A stretch of DNA of 54,368 nucleotides, taken from assembly GCA_002298545.1 (NCBI GenBank), contig DBKQ01000041.1, forward strand, positions 1 through 54,368, read 5' to 3'. This DNA comes from Prevotella sp. UBA746 (GTDB lineage Bacteria > Bacteroidota > Bacteroidia > Bacteroidales > Bacteroidaceae). Under the pieces are notes generated by a model that ran no database searches, was not told where the DNA came from, and saw nothing but the letters and a program-made list of their open reading frames with translations. Of the stretch, positions 1 through 8,183 are shown piece after piece. Position 1 is the first letter of the stretch. Each line of letters opens with the position of its first letter. A program made the position numbers and the translations under genes.

Positions 1-55
1 GTTTTGACACACCCTCTTTTTTAATTTCATAGGAATTAATTTTTAGGAGGCAAAT

Positions 56-1021
56 TTAAATTTCCATAGGCTTGAAAAAGAAATACGCTACGAGCGGCAA
101 GTGATCACTGAAGCCACCTTGGTATCTATATCCAAAATATGTTCTGAAAGGTTTAACATCCGTATACCTCTCATCCTTTTCAATAATAAAAGGGACGTCG
201 TTTACAAAACAATTTCTGAAATAAGGTTCCATACTGTTGCTAATCAATATATGGTCTATTGAACTCCATATACCCTGATACTTGTATGTTCCCATAGCAC
301 CATTCCTTCCCTTTACACCAGCAGAAACATCTCTCATTCCATTTCCAATTAGATATTGTATTGACTTGTCACGCGTTTCATCATTAAAATCACCAGAAAC
401 AACAATCATTGGATTTGCTTGCAAAGAGCGAATAGAATCAATAGATTGCTGAAGCCTCTTCATAACAGCCATACGATATGGAATTGTAACGCGTTTTCCC
501 GAAAAGCGACTTGGAGCATGAAGGACAAACACATGAAGCGTATCACCACTTATAACCTCACCTGAAGCATAAAGAATATCCCTTGTTGGCCGCATACCCT
601 TGAGCGGTTTTACACGCAAAGGATACGAATTAATAAGCCGAAATGTCATTGGAGAATATATGAGGGCAACATCTATCCCTCGAACATCCGGAGACCGGGT
701 TATCAGATATTCATATCTTGCATTACGCAAAGGAGAACGCTTTGTAAGATAATTGACAACCGTATCATTTTCTACCTCACAAAGCGCCACAAGATCCGGA
801 ATAACTGTTGCGCCGTCTTCATTAACCGCCCCACACGCAAGAATTTCCTTAGAGATATTCCTAAGTTTATTCCAAAACTTATTCTTGTTCCAATGGCGCG
901 GACTTTCCGGCAAGTATTCATAATCCTGTTTCAAAGAATCGTGCTCAAAATCAAAGAAGTTCTCACAATTCAATTGAACAAAGGTGAACACACCGAGGAT
1001 AAGAGACGTAAACATACTCAT
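56..1021 (-). CDS. Endonuclease/exonuclease/phosphatase (EEP) family protein, probably exported
   Basis: A 321-residue protein of the EEP (DNase I-like) fold. The N-terminus is a hydrophobic stretch of about 18 residues that looks like a signal sequence and runs straight into the family's first motif, LNCENFFD (about 18-25). GDFND lies near residue 208 and SDHLP near 305; these supply the usual metal and catalytic Asn, Asp and His residues. Substrate cannot be told: family members cut DNA, phosphoesters or lipids. It is the last gene of the aromatic amino acid operon, 9 nt after tyrA, but nothing in the protein suggests a role in that pathway, so co-transcription may be accidental. The fold assignment is secure; the function is not. 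Confidence 0.85.
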   Translation of the reverse strand: MSMFTSLILGVFTFVQLNCENFFDFEHDSLKQDYEYLPESPRHWNKNKFWNKLRNISKEILACGAVNEDGATVIPDLVALCEVENDTVVNYLTKRSPLRNARYEYLITRSPDVRGIDVALIYSPMTFRLINSYPLRVKPLKGMRPTRDILYASGEVISGDTLHVFVLHAPSRFSGKRVTIPYRMAVMKRLQQSIDSIRSLQANPMIVVSGDFNDETRDKSIQYLIGNGMRDVSAGVKGRNGAMGTYKYQGIWSSIDHILISNSMEPYFRNCFVNDVPFIIEKDERYTDVKPFRTYFGYRYQGGFSDHLPLVAYFFFKPMEI

Positions 1022-1030
1022 AAGCGAAAT

Positions 1031-1813
1031 TTATCTGTTTTCAGCAAGATGCTTCCGAATTTTCGTAAGATAAACTTTCATACCATCAGCATCTTTGTTT
1101 TTTATTATCTCGAGCAATTCGGTCATCTCCTGTCCTATCTTCTCAATCTGTTCCGGAGTGTAAGGATTAAAAAGTATTTCTTGCAAGAGATAATCGTCTT
1201 CACTCAAGACCCCCTTTGCTATACGCATATGGCGCTTAAATGTTGTTCCAGGGGCATCTTGATGCTTCATTACAGCAGCAAAGACAAAAGTGCTGACAAA
1301 CGGAATACTCAGAGAGTAAGCAACAGTCTTGTCATGCTCTTCAAATGAATACTCATAAATATTCAACCCAATGCTGCTATATAAGTCTTTAAAGAAGATA
1401 CGTCCCATGTAATCCCCCTCGTTAATGATAATTGCATTCTCCTCCTGCAACTGATTAAGATTAGCAAAGGTTGGTCCAAACATAGGATGTGTAGAAACAT
1501 AACGATGCCCACATTTCTCATAAAAATCCTTCAATCCCGTCTTAACAGACGAGATGTCGCTTAGGATACAATCATCCGGCAAATACGGCATTACTTCATT
1601 AAATGCTGGGATAGTATATTTTACCGTTACTGCATTGATTACAAGTTCCGGTTTAAACTCCCTAATCTCTTCAAGCATAGTAAAGCGCAAAGTATTGTAA
1701 GTAAACCGCAAGCGTTGCGGATCCTTCTCAAAAACAGCAGTTTCATGTTTGAAGCTAAGCAAGTCAAGGAAGAAACTCCCCATCTTGCCTGCTCCCAAAA
1801 CAAGTATTCTCAT
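1031..1813 (-). CDS. tyrA: Prephenate dehydrogenase
   Basis: 260 residues. The protein starts with a Rossmann NAD(P) site, GAGKMG at residues 7-12, and has the STHPMFGPTF block near residue 105, whose His is the substrate-binding/catalytic residue of prephenate dehydrogenases. It should convert prephenate to 4-hydroxyphenylpyruvate in the tyrosine branch. There is no chorismate mutase domain and no C-terminal ACT domain, so no built-in tyrosine sensor is visible. It sits 26 nt downstream of the DAHP synthase-chorismate mutase gene, in one operon with the phenylalanine branch enzymes. An arogenate dehydrogenase preference cannot be excluded from sequence alone. Confidence 0.92.
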   Translation of the reverse strand: MRILVLGAGKMGSFFLDLLSFKHETAVFEKDPQRLRFTYNTLRFTMLEEIREFKPELVINAVTVKYTIPAFNEVMPYLPDDCILSDISSVKTGLKDFYEKCGHRYVSTHPMFGPTFANLNQLQEENAIIINEGDYMGRIFFKDLYSSIGLNIYEYSFEEHDKTVAYSLSIPFVSTFVFAAVMKHQDAPGTTFKRHMRIAKGVLSEDDYLLQEILFNPYTPEQIEKIGQEMTELLEIIKNKDADGMKVYLTKIRKHLAENR

Positions 1814-1839
1814 AATCTACGTCTTAATTTTTCAATTCT

Positions 1840-2907
1840 TCAATCTTTATTAATGATTTCCATCTGTTGTCTAACCGATTCCTCGTGTATTGCCTCAAAG
1901 ACCTCTTTTATGAAAGCCGGATCCATACCACACAGTGCTCCTTGTGCTCCTCGTTTGTCAAGGATTTCATTATAGCGTGAAGTCTGCAAGACTGTCATAT
2001 TATGTTCCTTTTTATATTGTCCGATTTCACGACAAACGCGCATTCGTTTAGACAAGAGTTCCATTAAGTTATTGTCCAATTCGTCTATCTGCTTTCGCAG
2101 TTCGCTTATACCCTCCGTCGTAACAGATTCATCGCGGATAACAAGCAAACTTAATATATAATCCAGCACCTCTGGAGTTACCTGTTGTTTAGCATCGCTC
2201 CATGCCTTATCTGGATCACAATGACTCTCCACAATAAGTCCGTCAAAGCCAAGGTCCATAGCCTGCTGACAAAGAGGAGCAACAAGTTCGCGCCTACCGC
2301 CAATATGACTTGGATCGCATATAATTGGCAAATCCGGAATACGACGGCGCAGTTCTATAGGAATTTGCCACATCGGAAGATTACGATAAATCTTTTTGTC
2401 GAAACTTGAGAAACCACGATGAATTGCCGCTATTCTCTTTACGCCAGCTTGATTGATACGTTCCATGGCGCCAATCCAAAGCTCAAGATCCGGATTTACA
2501 GGATTTTTAACAAGAACAGGAATATCCACTCCCTTCAAACTATCAGCAAGAGCTTGCATAGCAAACGGATTTGCCGTTGTTCTTGCTCCAATCCACAGTA
2601 TATCCATACCATATTTCAGTGCCAGCTCCACATGCTCAGGAGTAGCAACTTCAGTGGTGATAAGCATTCCCGTTTCATCTTTCACTCTTTTCAGCCAAGG
2701 TAATGCAGTCTCACCATTACCTTCAAAGCCTCCCGGTTTGGTACGTGGTTTCCATACTCCCGCACGAAATATATGGCATCCCTTGAATGCAAGCTGTCTT
2801 GCCGTTGTCATCACCTGTTCCTCTGTTTCTGCAGAACATGGTCCCGCTATAACGAAAGGTCTCTCGCTATCGCAAGGAAGACCTAATGGTTTCAAATCCA
2901 ATTCCAT
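1840..2907 (-). CDS. Bifunctional 3-deoxy-7-phosphoheptulonate synthase / chorismate mutase
   Basis: 355 residues with two domains. Residues 1 to about 255 are a type I-beta DAHP synthase, with the phosphoenolpyruvate-binding region IAGPCSAE near 21-28 and KPRTKPGGFEG near 53. Residues about 265-350 are an AroQ-type chorismate mutase helix bundle beginning LRKQIDELDNNLMELLSKR. The enzyme therefore performs the first step of the shikimate pathway and the branch-point step chorismate to prephenate. The mutase is at the C-terminus, the reverse of the Bacillus AroA(Q) order. In the best-studied fusions the mutase domain mediates feedback inhibition by prephenate or chorismate; that is inference here. 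The dehydratase and dehydrogenase of this operon both lack a mutase domain, which fits. Confidence 0.93.
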   Translation of the reverse strand: MELDLKPLGLPCDSERPFVIAGPCSAETEEQVMTTARQLAFKGCHIFRAGVWKPRTKPGGFEGNGETALPWLKRVKDETGMLITTEVATPEHVELALKYGMDILWIGARTTANPFAMQALADSLKGVDIPVLVKNPVNPDLELWIGAMERINQAGVKRIAAIHRGFSSFDKKIYRNLPMWQIPIELRRRIPDLPIICDPSHIGGRRELVAPLCQQAMDLGFDGLIVESHCDPDKAWSDAKQQVTPEVLDYILSLLVIRDESVTTEGISELRKQIDELDNNLMELLSKRMRVCREIGQYKKEHNMTVLQTSRYNEILDKRGAQGALCGMDPAFIKEVFEAIHEESVRQQMEIINKD

Positions 2908-2950
2908 AATATTTTATTTTAAGTTTATATTTCTTTATAACTAAAAGTTT

Positions 2951-4147
2951 TTATTCTGTGCTAACTTCAAGATTTTTTATTCTCTCAACCGCCTCTTTTA
3001 ATTTATATTCCTTTGCACAAAGCGAGATTCTTATATACCTCTCGCCATTGCTTCCAAAAATATGTCCAGGAGTTATGAATACACGAGCCCCATGCAATAC
3101 CGTTTCCGTAAGTTCTTCAGCATCTTTGTAAAATGCAGGTATCTTTCCCCACAGGAACATTCCAACCTGCTTTGAATCGAATGTGCATCCCAATAACCGC
3201 ATTATCTCTTCAGCATATTTTCTTCTTGCCGAATAAGTCTCAAAATTTGCTTTATGATGCCAAGCTTCATCATTATCATATGCAGCAGCTGCAGCGAGTT
3301 GAATACCTCGGAATGTTCCCGAATCAATATTACTCTTCACCTTTAATATCCACTGGATAAAAGTATGATTTGTGGCACACATTCCAACTCTCCATCCCGG
3401 CATGTTATGACTCTTGCTCATAGAGTTCAATTCTATACAGCAATTCTTTGCTCCATCCACCTGCAATAAAGACAGTGGCTTTTCGTTAAGAATAAAAGAG
3501 TAAGGATTATCATTTACCACAACGATATTATGTCTTTTTGCAAACTCAACAAGTTTTCTATATGTTTCCATCAGGGCATTAGCTCCTGTAGGCATATTAG
3601 GATAATTCGTCCACATCAGCTTCACCCTACTCAGATTTGTTTTCTCCAAGGCTTCAAAATCCGGTTGCCATCCGTTATCTTCTCGTAAATCGTAATTTAC
3701 GACCTTTGCACCAAGGATCTTGCTAAGCGAGGTATATGTAGGATAACCGGGATTTGGCACCAAAACCTCATCACCAGGATTAACAAAAGCAAGCGTTATA
3801 TGCAAGATTCCCTCCTTGCTACCAATTAATGGCTGTATCTCCGTGTTAGGGTCAAGCGTTACATCAAACCATCGTTTGTAGAATCCAGCCATTGCAGTCC
3901 GTAGTTCCTGGGTTCCACAAGTTGGTTGGTATCCATGAGCAGAGTCTTGTCGTGCCACTTCACAAAGCTTGTCTATCGTCTGTTTCGATGGCGGCATATC
4001 CGGACTGCCTATTGCAAGACTTATCACATCCATTCCTTCGGCATTCATTTTTGCCACCTCCTTCAGCTTTCTACTGAAATAATACTCTTTGACGAGTGAG
4101 AGTCTTTCGGCTGGTTTTATTTGTGTCATGCTGTCAATTTCTGTCAT
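2951..4147 (-). CDS. PLP-dependent aminotransferase class I/II, probably aromatic
   Basis: 398 residues, fold type I aminotransferase. The internal-aldimine lysine is in SMSKSHNMPGWRVG near residue 245, and there is an NPGYPTY block near 127. The position between prephenate dehydratase and DAHP synthase argues that it transaminates phenylpyruvate and 4-hydroxyphenylpyruvate, the last step to Phe and Tyr. It also resembles the family that includes aspartate and LL-diaminopimelate aminotransferases, so the substrate is inferred from context. Two starts are possible: the listed one overlaps the upstream gene by 14 nt, while Met7 (start at 4129) would remove the overlap. Confidence 0.85.
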   Translation of the reverse strand: MTEIDSMTQIKPAERLSLVKEYYFSRKLKEVAKMNAEGMDVISLAIGSPDMPPSKQTIDKLCEVARQDSAHGYQPTCGTQELRTAMAGFYKRWFDVTLDPNTEIQPLIGSKEGILHITLAFVNPGDEVLVPNPGYPTYTSLSKILGAKVVNYDLREDNGWQPDFEALEKTNLSRVKLMWTNYPNMPTGANALMETYRKLVEFAKRHNIVVVNDNPYSFILNEKPLSLLQVDGAKNCCIELNSMSKSHNMPGWRVGMCATNHTFIQWILKVKSNIDSGTFRGIQLAAAAAYDNDEAWHHKANFETYSARRKYAEEIMRLLGCTFDSKQVGMFLWGKIPAFYKDAEELTETVLHGARVFITPGHIFGSNGERYIRISLCAKEYKLKEAVERIKNLEVSTE

Positions 4148-4970
4148 CTTTATATTCTCCTAATTTTATAAATTCACTTGTTAACGGCTTTACAGCCTCA
4201 ATACTCTGTTGGTAAAGTTTATGGTCGGTATAAGACAAATCTATATAAAACCTGTATTCCCATTCTCTGCCTATTATCGGCAGCGACTGAATTTTCGTCA
4301 AATTAATACCGTAAAATGAGAAAATACTCAGGACCTTGGCAAGACTGCCACATTCATGACTGATGGTAAAGGCAAGACTCGCTTTATCTGTTTCCAACCC
4401 ACTTCGAAGTTCTTCAGCCTTACCTTTTCTTGCTACCACAAGAAAGCGCGTATAATTGTGTTTATTGTCCTCAATATGCTCTTCAAGGATTCTCATGCCA
4501 AACCGCCTCGCCGCCTCGGCATTACAGATAGCAGCCTGTCCATATAGCTTTCTTCTCGATATATTGAGAGCCGCCCCAGCTGTATCGTCTGCTTCCACGG
4601 ATTTTAGACATGGATGCTGTTCAAGATATTTACGGCATTGCATAAGAGCCACTGGATGAGAATGAACTTCATGAATAGAATTCCAATCATCTTCAGGCAA
4701 ACAGCAAATACTGTGTGAAATATGTAGCTTCTTCTCTCCCGCGACCTCGAGTCCGCTGGCACATAGTAATTCGTAGTTGTGTAGTAGCGACCCGGCTATA
4801 GTATTTTCTATTGCCACCATTCCAATTGTGTCGTCACCATCTTCAATGTTGCGAAAGAGCTGTTCGAAAGTATTGCAGTATATAAGCTGCAGTTTTTCTC
4901 CTTCAAAATATTTTTTTGCCGCCATCTCATGGAAACAACCCTCAAATCCTTGTATTGCAATTTTTCTCAT
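4134..4970 (-). CDS. pheA: Prephenate dehydratase
   Basis: 278 residues: periplasmic-binding-protein-like dehydratase domain followed by a regulatory ACT domain (about 195-270). The catalytic TRF motif is visible as YTRFLVV near residue 173. It converts prephenate to phenylpyruvate. Unlike E. coli PheA it has no N-terminal chorismate mutase; that activity is fused to the downstream DAHP synthase. The ACT domain has GSL where Phe-sensitive enzymes have GAL, and QSLP where they have ESRP, so allosteric Phe binding may be altered. It is the first structural gene of the operon and starts 19 nt after the T-tract of the attenuator at 4989-5021. Confidence 0.93.
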   Translation of the reverse strand: MRKIAIQGFEGCFHEMAAKKYFEGEKLQLIYCNTFEQLFRNIEDGDDTIGMVAIENTIAGSLLHNYELLCASGLEVAGEKKLHISHSICCLPEDDWNSIHEVHSHPVALMQCRKYLEQHPCLKSVEADDTAGAALNISRRKLYGQAAICNAEAARRFGMRILEEHIEDNKHNYTRFLVVARKGKAEELRSGLETDKASLAFTISHECGSLAKVLSIFSFYGINLTKIQSLPIIGREWEYRFYIDLSYTDHKLYQQSIEAVKPLTSEFIKLGEYKDDRN

Positions 4971-4988
4971 TCTATTTTTCTTTAAATT

Positions 4989-5021
4989 AAAAACCCCGCC
5001 TCAATACTGTTTGGGGCGGGG
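4989..5021 (-). terminator. Intrinsic terminator acting as attenuator ahead of pheA
   Basis: On the minus strand CCCCGCC (5021-5015) pairs with GGCGGGG (5000-4994) across a 14-nt loop and is followed at once by five T (4993-4989). It lies between the aromatic leader peptide and pheA. A copy of GGCGGG inside the leader ORF (5090-5085) can pair with the same CCCGCC arm, giving a mutually exclusive antiterminator. Confidence 0.85.
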
Positions 5022-5071
5022 ATTACTGTATACTATCTTACTTTAAGATTTCCAATTTCCTAAGTTGAACT

Positions 5072-5149
5072 CTACACGCAACTTCCCGCCTTGCAAAGCC
5101 ATGCAAAGTAGTAAAAGAAAAATCCAAAAGCTGCAAATAGATTGTTCAT
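5072..5149 (-). CDS. Aromatic-rich leader peptide of the pheA operon attenuator
   Basis: A 25-codon ORF starting ATG at 5149 and ending TAG at 5072, absent from ordinary gene calls because of its size. It encodes Phe at positions 5, 8, 10, 11, 12 and 15, Tyr at 13 and 14, and Trp at 17; the core reads FGFFFYYFAW. The final third (codons 20-22) contains GGCGGG, which can pair with the 5' arm of the downstream terminator. By analogy with PheL-type leaders, a ribosome stalled on Phe/Tyr/Trp codons would leave GGCGGG free and prevent termination, whereas a ribosome reaching the stop codon would cover it. No clear Shine-Dalgarno is present, as is usual in this phylum. The peptide content and pairing are seen; the regulation is inferred. 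Confidence 0.85.
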   Translation of the reverse strand: MNNLFAAFGFFFYYFAWLCKAGSCV

Positions 5150-5172
5150 AATCTGATTTTTTTGTTTGAGTG

Positions 5173-5204
5173 CAAAAGTATAGTTATTTTCTCTAACCAC
5201 AAAA
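5173..5204 (-). promoter_or_regulatory. Promoter of the aromatic amino acid operon
   Basis: Minus strand TTTTG at 5204-5200, a 19-nt spacer, and TACTTTTG at 5180-5173 match the Bacteroidetes -33/-7 consensus. Transcription would start near 5167, about 17 nt before the leader peptide ATG. Confidence 0.75.
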
Positions 5205-5399
5205 CAATTTGAAAGAAAATTTATTTTTCAAGCACAATTTGCAACAATACAGCAGTAAATTATTCATTTTTTATGGATTTAAACAATCTTTGCAAACAAT
5301 AATCCATCGTTCTGTCTTTTTTATTAACGTTATAAATTTCAAAACTCATCCAACAAAAAAACTTAATTGCAATAAGATTTACGATTTGTCCACATTATA
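5205..5399. other. AT-rich intergenic spacer between divergent promoters
   Basis: This stretch separates the promoter of the minus-strand aromatic operon from that of the plus-strand nuo operon. It is very AT-rich with many A and T runs. I see no convincing gene, RNA structure or repeat in it. Confidence 0.6.
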
Positions 5400-5431
5400 T
5401 TGTAAAATATGATTTTAATTGTGTACCTTTG
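5400..5431 (+). promoter_or_regulatory. Promoter of the nuo operon
   Basis: TTG at 5400-5402 and TACCTTTG at 5424-5431 with a 21-nt spacer fit the Bacteroidetes consensus. The predicted start near 5437 leaves about 40 nt of leader before the nuoA ATG at 5476 and rules out an upstream TTG start at 5419. Confidence 0.75.
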
Positions 5432-5475
5432 CAAACAGTTTTGACAGTCAAATTTTTTATTCAAATAAAATATTT

Positions 5476-5826
5476 ATGTATTTTATCCTATTTATTACCG
5501 TTATCTTGACGGCAGTTGTATTGGTCGTTGGAGCATACGTAGTTGCGAAACTCGTGGGTCCTCGTTCGTACAATCCTGTGAAGGGACAGCCTTTTGAGTG
5601 CGGTATTCCTACACGCGGCACCTCTTGGTTGCCGATGCATGTGGGATACTACCTCTTTGCCATTCTCTTCCTGATGTTCGACATCGAGACAGTGTTCCTC
5701 TACCCATGGGCTGTGGCAGTCAAGCAGTTTGGACCGATGGCTCTATGCAGCATCGGATTCTTCCTGTTAGTATTAGTATTTGGCCTTGCATACGCATGGC
5801 GGAAAGGAGCGTTGGAATGGAAGTAA
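5476..5826 (+). CDS. nuoA: NADH-quinone oxidoreductase subunit A
   Basis: 116 residues with three predicted membrane helices and the conserved FECGIP and FDIET motifs (FLMFDIETVFLYPWA), typical of NuoA, a small membrane subunit at the junction of the arm and membrane domain of complex I. The start was placed at the ATG at 5476, since the in-frame TTG at 5419 precedes the promoter's -7 element. The gene overlaps nuoB by 10 nt, suggesting translational coupling. First gene of the ten-gene nuo operon. Confidence 0.95.
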   Translation: MYFILFITVILTAVVLVVGAYVVAKLVGPRSYNPVKGQPFECGIPTRGTSWLPMHVGYYLFAILFLMFDIETVFLYPWAVAVKQFGPMALCSIGFFLLVLVFGLAYAWRKGALEWK

Positions 5827-6560
5827 GAAAACCCGTTATCAAGAGTATTCCTTACGACGAGTTTAAGGACAACGAGACACTCGAAAAAATCGTGAACGAA
5901 CTTCATGAAGGCGGTTGCAACGTGGTGCTCGGCTCGCTCGACCAGGTTATAAACTGGGGACGAAGCAACTCCCTGTGGTCTTTGACCTTCGGAACAAGTT
6001 GCTGCGGTATCGAGTTCATGTCAGTGGGTTGTGCCCGCTACGACTTCTCGCGCTTCGGCTTCGAGGTTACACGTAACTCTCCACGCCAGGCAGACCTCAT
6101 CATGTGTGCAGGAACTATCACCAACAAGATGGCACCGGTATTCAAACGTCTCTACGACGAGATGGCTGAGCCTAAGTATGTTGTTGCAGTTGGCGGATGC
6201 ACCATCAGTGGCGGTCCGTTCAAAAAGAGTTACAACGTGGTTCGCGGAATCAACGAACTTGTACCTGTCGACGTTTACGTTCCAGGCTGTCCTCCACGCC
6301 CAGAGGCTATTCTCTATGGCATGATGCAGCTGCAGCGCAAGGTGAAGATCGAGAAGTTCTTCGGTGGAGCCAACCACAAGATGACAAAAGAAGAGAAGGA
6401 ACTGTCTATGAGTAAAGGCGATCTTCAAGGTTTGAGCAATGAAAACCTACAAGACAGTCAGAAACTCGGTCATCCAGAGCCTATCATCGTTACCGAGGTA
6501 CCTGCAGATTTTAAGTGTGGTGATTTGGCAAACGATGCCGAAAAAGTTCAAACTATATAA
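5817..6560 (+). CDS. nuoB: NADH-quinone oxidoreductase subunit B
   Basis: 247 residues when started at the ATG at 5817. It holds the terminal 4Fe-4S cluster N2: adjacent cysteines in TSCCGIE (about 62-63), GGCTISGG near 127 and PGCPPRPE near 157. The core ends near residue 185. A hydrophilic tail of about 60 residues, rich in Glu, Lys and Asp, follows and is not part of the usual NuoB core. NuoB passes electrons to quinone together with NuoD. Confidence 0.95.
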   Translation: MEVRKPVIKSIPYDEFKDNETLEKIVNELHEGGCNVVLGSLDQVINWGRSNSLWSLTFGTSCCGIEFMSVGCARYDFSRFGFEVTRNSPRQADLIMCAGTITNKMAPVFKRLYDEMAEPKYVVAVGGCTISGGPFKKSYNVVRGINELVPVDVYVPGCPPRPEAILYGMMQLQRKVKIEKFFGGANHKMTKEEKELSMSKGDLQGLSNENLQDSQKLGHPEPIIVTEVPADFKCGDLANDAEKVQTI

Positions 6561-6578
6561 TATAATAAGGTATAAGAC

Positions 6579-8150
6579 ATGAAACTGAATAATATAGAAC
6601 TCACATTCGAGGACTTCGCCTGCGAAATGGGCAAGCTGAAGAACGAGAAGCATTTCGACTACCTTGTTACCATCATTGGTGAGGACTTCGGCGAGGAAGG
6701 TCTTGGATGTATCTACATTCTTGAGAATACTGACAACAACGAACGTTGCTCCGTACGCACTATTGCCAAGAAGGTTGATGGCAGTGATGTTATCCCTACA
6801 GTTCTAAATCTATGGAAAGATGCCGACTTGCTTGAACGCGAGGTATTCGACTTCCTTGGAATCAAATTCTTAGGGCACCCGGACATGCGTCGCCTTTTCT
6901 TGCGCACAGATTTCAATGGATATCCTTTGCGCAAAGACTTCGACATGAGTCCTGAGGCGAACAAATTCCCATTGACAGATGAGCCGGAGAGCGACTTCAC
7001 TGTTGAATACAACCTTGATGCGGACGGACATCTAACAGAAACAAGACACCGTATGTTTGATGATGACGACTATGTTGTAAACATAGGTCCGAACCACCCT
7101 TCTACTCATGGTGTGCTCCGTCTTCAAACTGTTATCAATGGCGAGACCGTAAAGCGAATATATCCTCACCTCGGATACATACATCGTGGTATAGAGAAGA
7201 TGTGGGAGGGTATGACATATCCACAGACTTTGGCTCTAACCGACCGTCTGAACTACCTATCAGCAATGATGCACCGCCATGCTCTCGTCGGTGTTATCGA
7301 AGAGGCAATGGGAATAGAGTTGAACGACCGCATACGTTACATTCGTACCATTATGGACGAGCTGCAGCGAATTGACAGTCACTTGTTGTTCTTGGGTTGT
7401 ACAGCCCAGGACCTCGGTGCTCTTACCGCATTCCTATACTGTATGCGCGATCGTGAGCACGTACTCAATGTAATGGAAGAGACGACTGGTGGACGTTTGA
7501 TTATGAACTATTATCGCATCGGCGGTCTTCAGGCAGATATCGATCCTAACTTCGTAGAGAACACCAAGAAACTCTGCAAATATCTCCGTCCGAAGATTCA
7601 GGAGTATCTTGACGTGTTTGGCGATAACGTCATTACCCATAACCGTTTGGTTGGTGTCGGTCCGATGAACAGAGAAGACTGTATCAACTATGGTGTTACC
7701 GGTCCTGCCGGTCGTGCTGCGGGATGGAAGAACGATACTCGTAAACGCCATCCATACGATATGTACGACAAAGTGAACTGGGAAGAGATTACAATGACAG
7801 GTTGCGACTCTATGGATCGCTACTATGTTCATATCAAAGAGCTCTACCAGAGTCTCGACATTATCGAACAGCTTATCGACAATATCCCGGATGGTGAGTT
7901 CTACATCAAGCAGAAACCAATCATCAAGGTACCAGAGGGACAGTGGTACTTCTCTGTAGAGGGAGCCAGTGGCGAGTTCGGTATATATCTTGACTCTCGC
8001 GGCGACAAGAGTCCATACAGAATGAAGATGCGTCCTATGGGACTTACTCTTGCTGGTGCTCTCGACCCGATGCTTCGCGGACAGAAGATTGCCGACCTCA
8101 TCACTACCGGTGCGGCTATCGATTTCGTAATCCCGGATCTCGACAGATAA
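6579..8150 (+). CDS. nuoCD: NADH-quinone oxidoreductase fused subunit C/D
   Basis: 523 residues. Residues 1 to about 130 are the NuoC (30 kDa) domain with LEREVFDFLGIKF and the GHPDMRR region; residues from about 168 are the NuoD (49 kDa) domain starting GPNHPSTHGVLRL, which forms much of the quinone pocket with NuoB. A short acidic linker joins them. The C-D fusion is known in Bacteroidetes and enterobacteria. It starts 18 nt after nuoB. Confidence 0.96.
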   Translation: MKLNNIELTFEDFACEMGKLKNEKHFDYLVTIIGEDFGEEGLGCIYILENTDNNERCSVRTIAKKVDGSDVIPTVLNLWKDADLLEREVFDFLGIKFLGHPDMRRLFLRTDFNGYPLRKDFDMSPEANKFPLTDEPESDFTVEYNLDADGHLTETRHRMFDDDDYVVNIGPNHPSTHGVLRLQTVINGETVKRIYPHLGYIHRGIEKMWEGMTYPQTLALTDRLNYLSAMMHRHALVGVIEEAMGIELNDRIRYIRTIMDELQRIDSHLLFLGCTAQDLGALTAFLYCMRDREHVLNVMEETTGGRLIMNYYRIGGLQADIDPNFVENTKKLCKYLRPKIQEYLDVFGDNVITHNRLVGVGPMNREDCINYGVTGPAGRAAGWKNDTRKRHPYDMYDKVNWEEITMTGCDSMDRYYVHIKELYQSLDIIEQLIDNIPDGEFYIKQKPIIKVPEGQWYFSVEGASGEFGIYLDSRGDKSPYRMKMRPMGLTLAGALDPMLRGQKIADLITTGAAIDFVIPDLDR

Positions 8151-8183
8151 TAATTAGAATGTTCTAAACTCATAATTAAATTT

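Noticed and set aside
893..1348. Plus-strand frame of 151 codons
   Set aside because: Antisense to the EEP and tyrA genes, low-complexity Lys/Leu-rich product and no family resemblance.
5598..5816. Upstream extension of NuoB to 320 residues
   Set aside because: The added residues lie within nuoA in another frame and do not resemble NuoB; the ATG at 5817 fits the family length.
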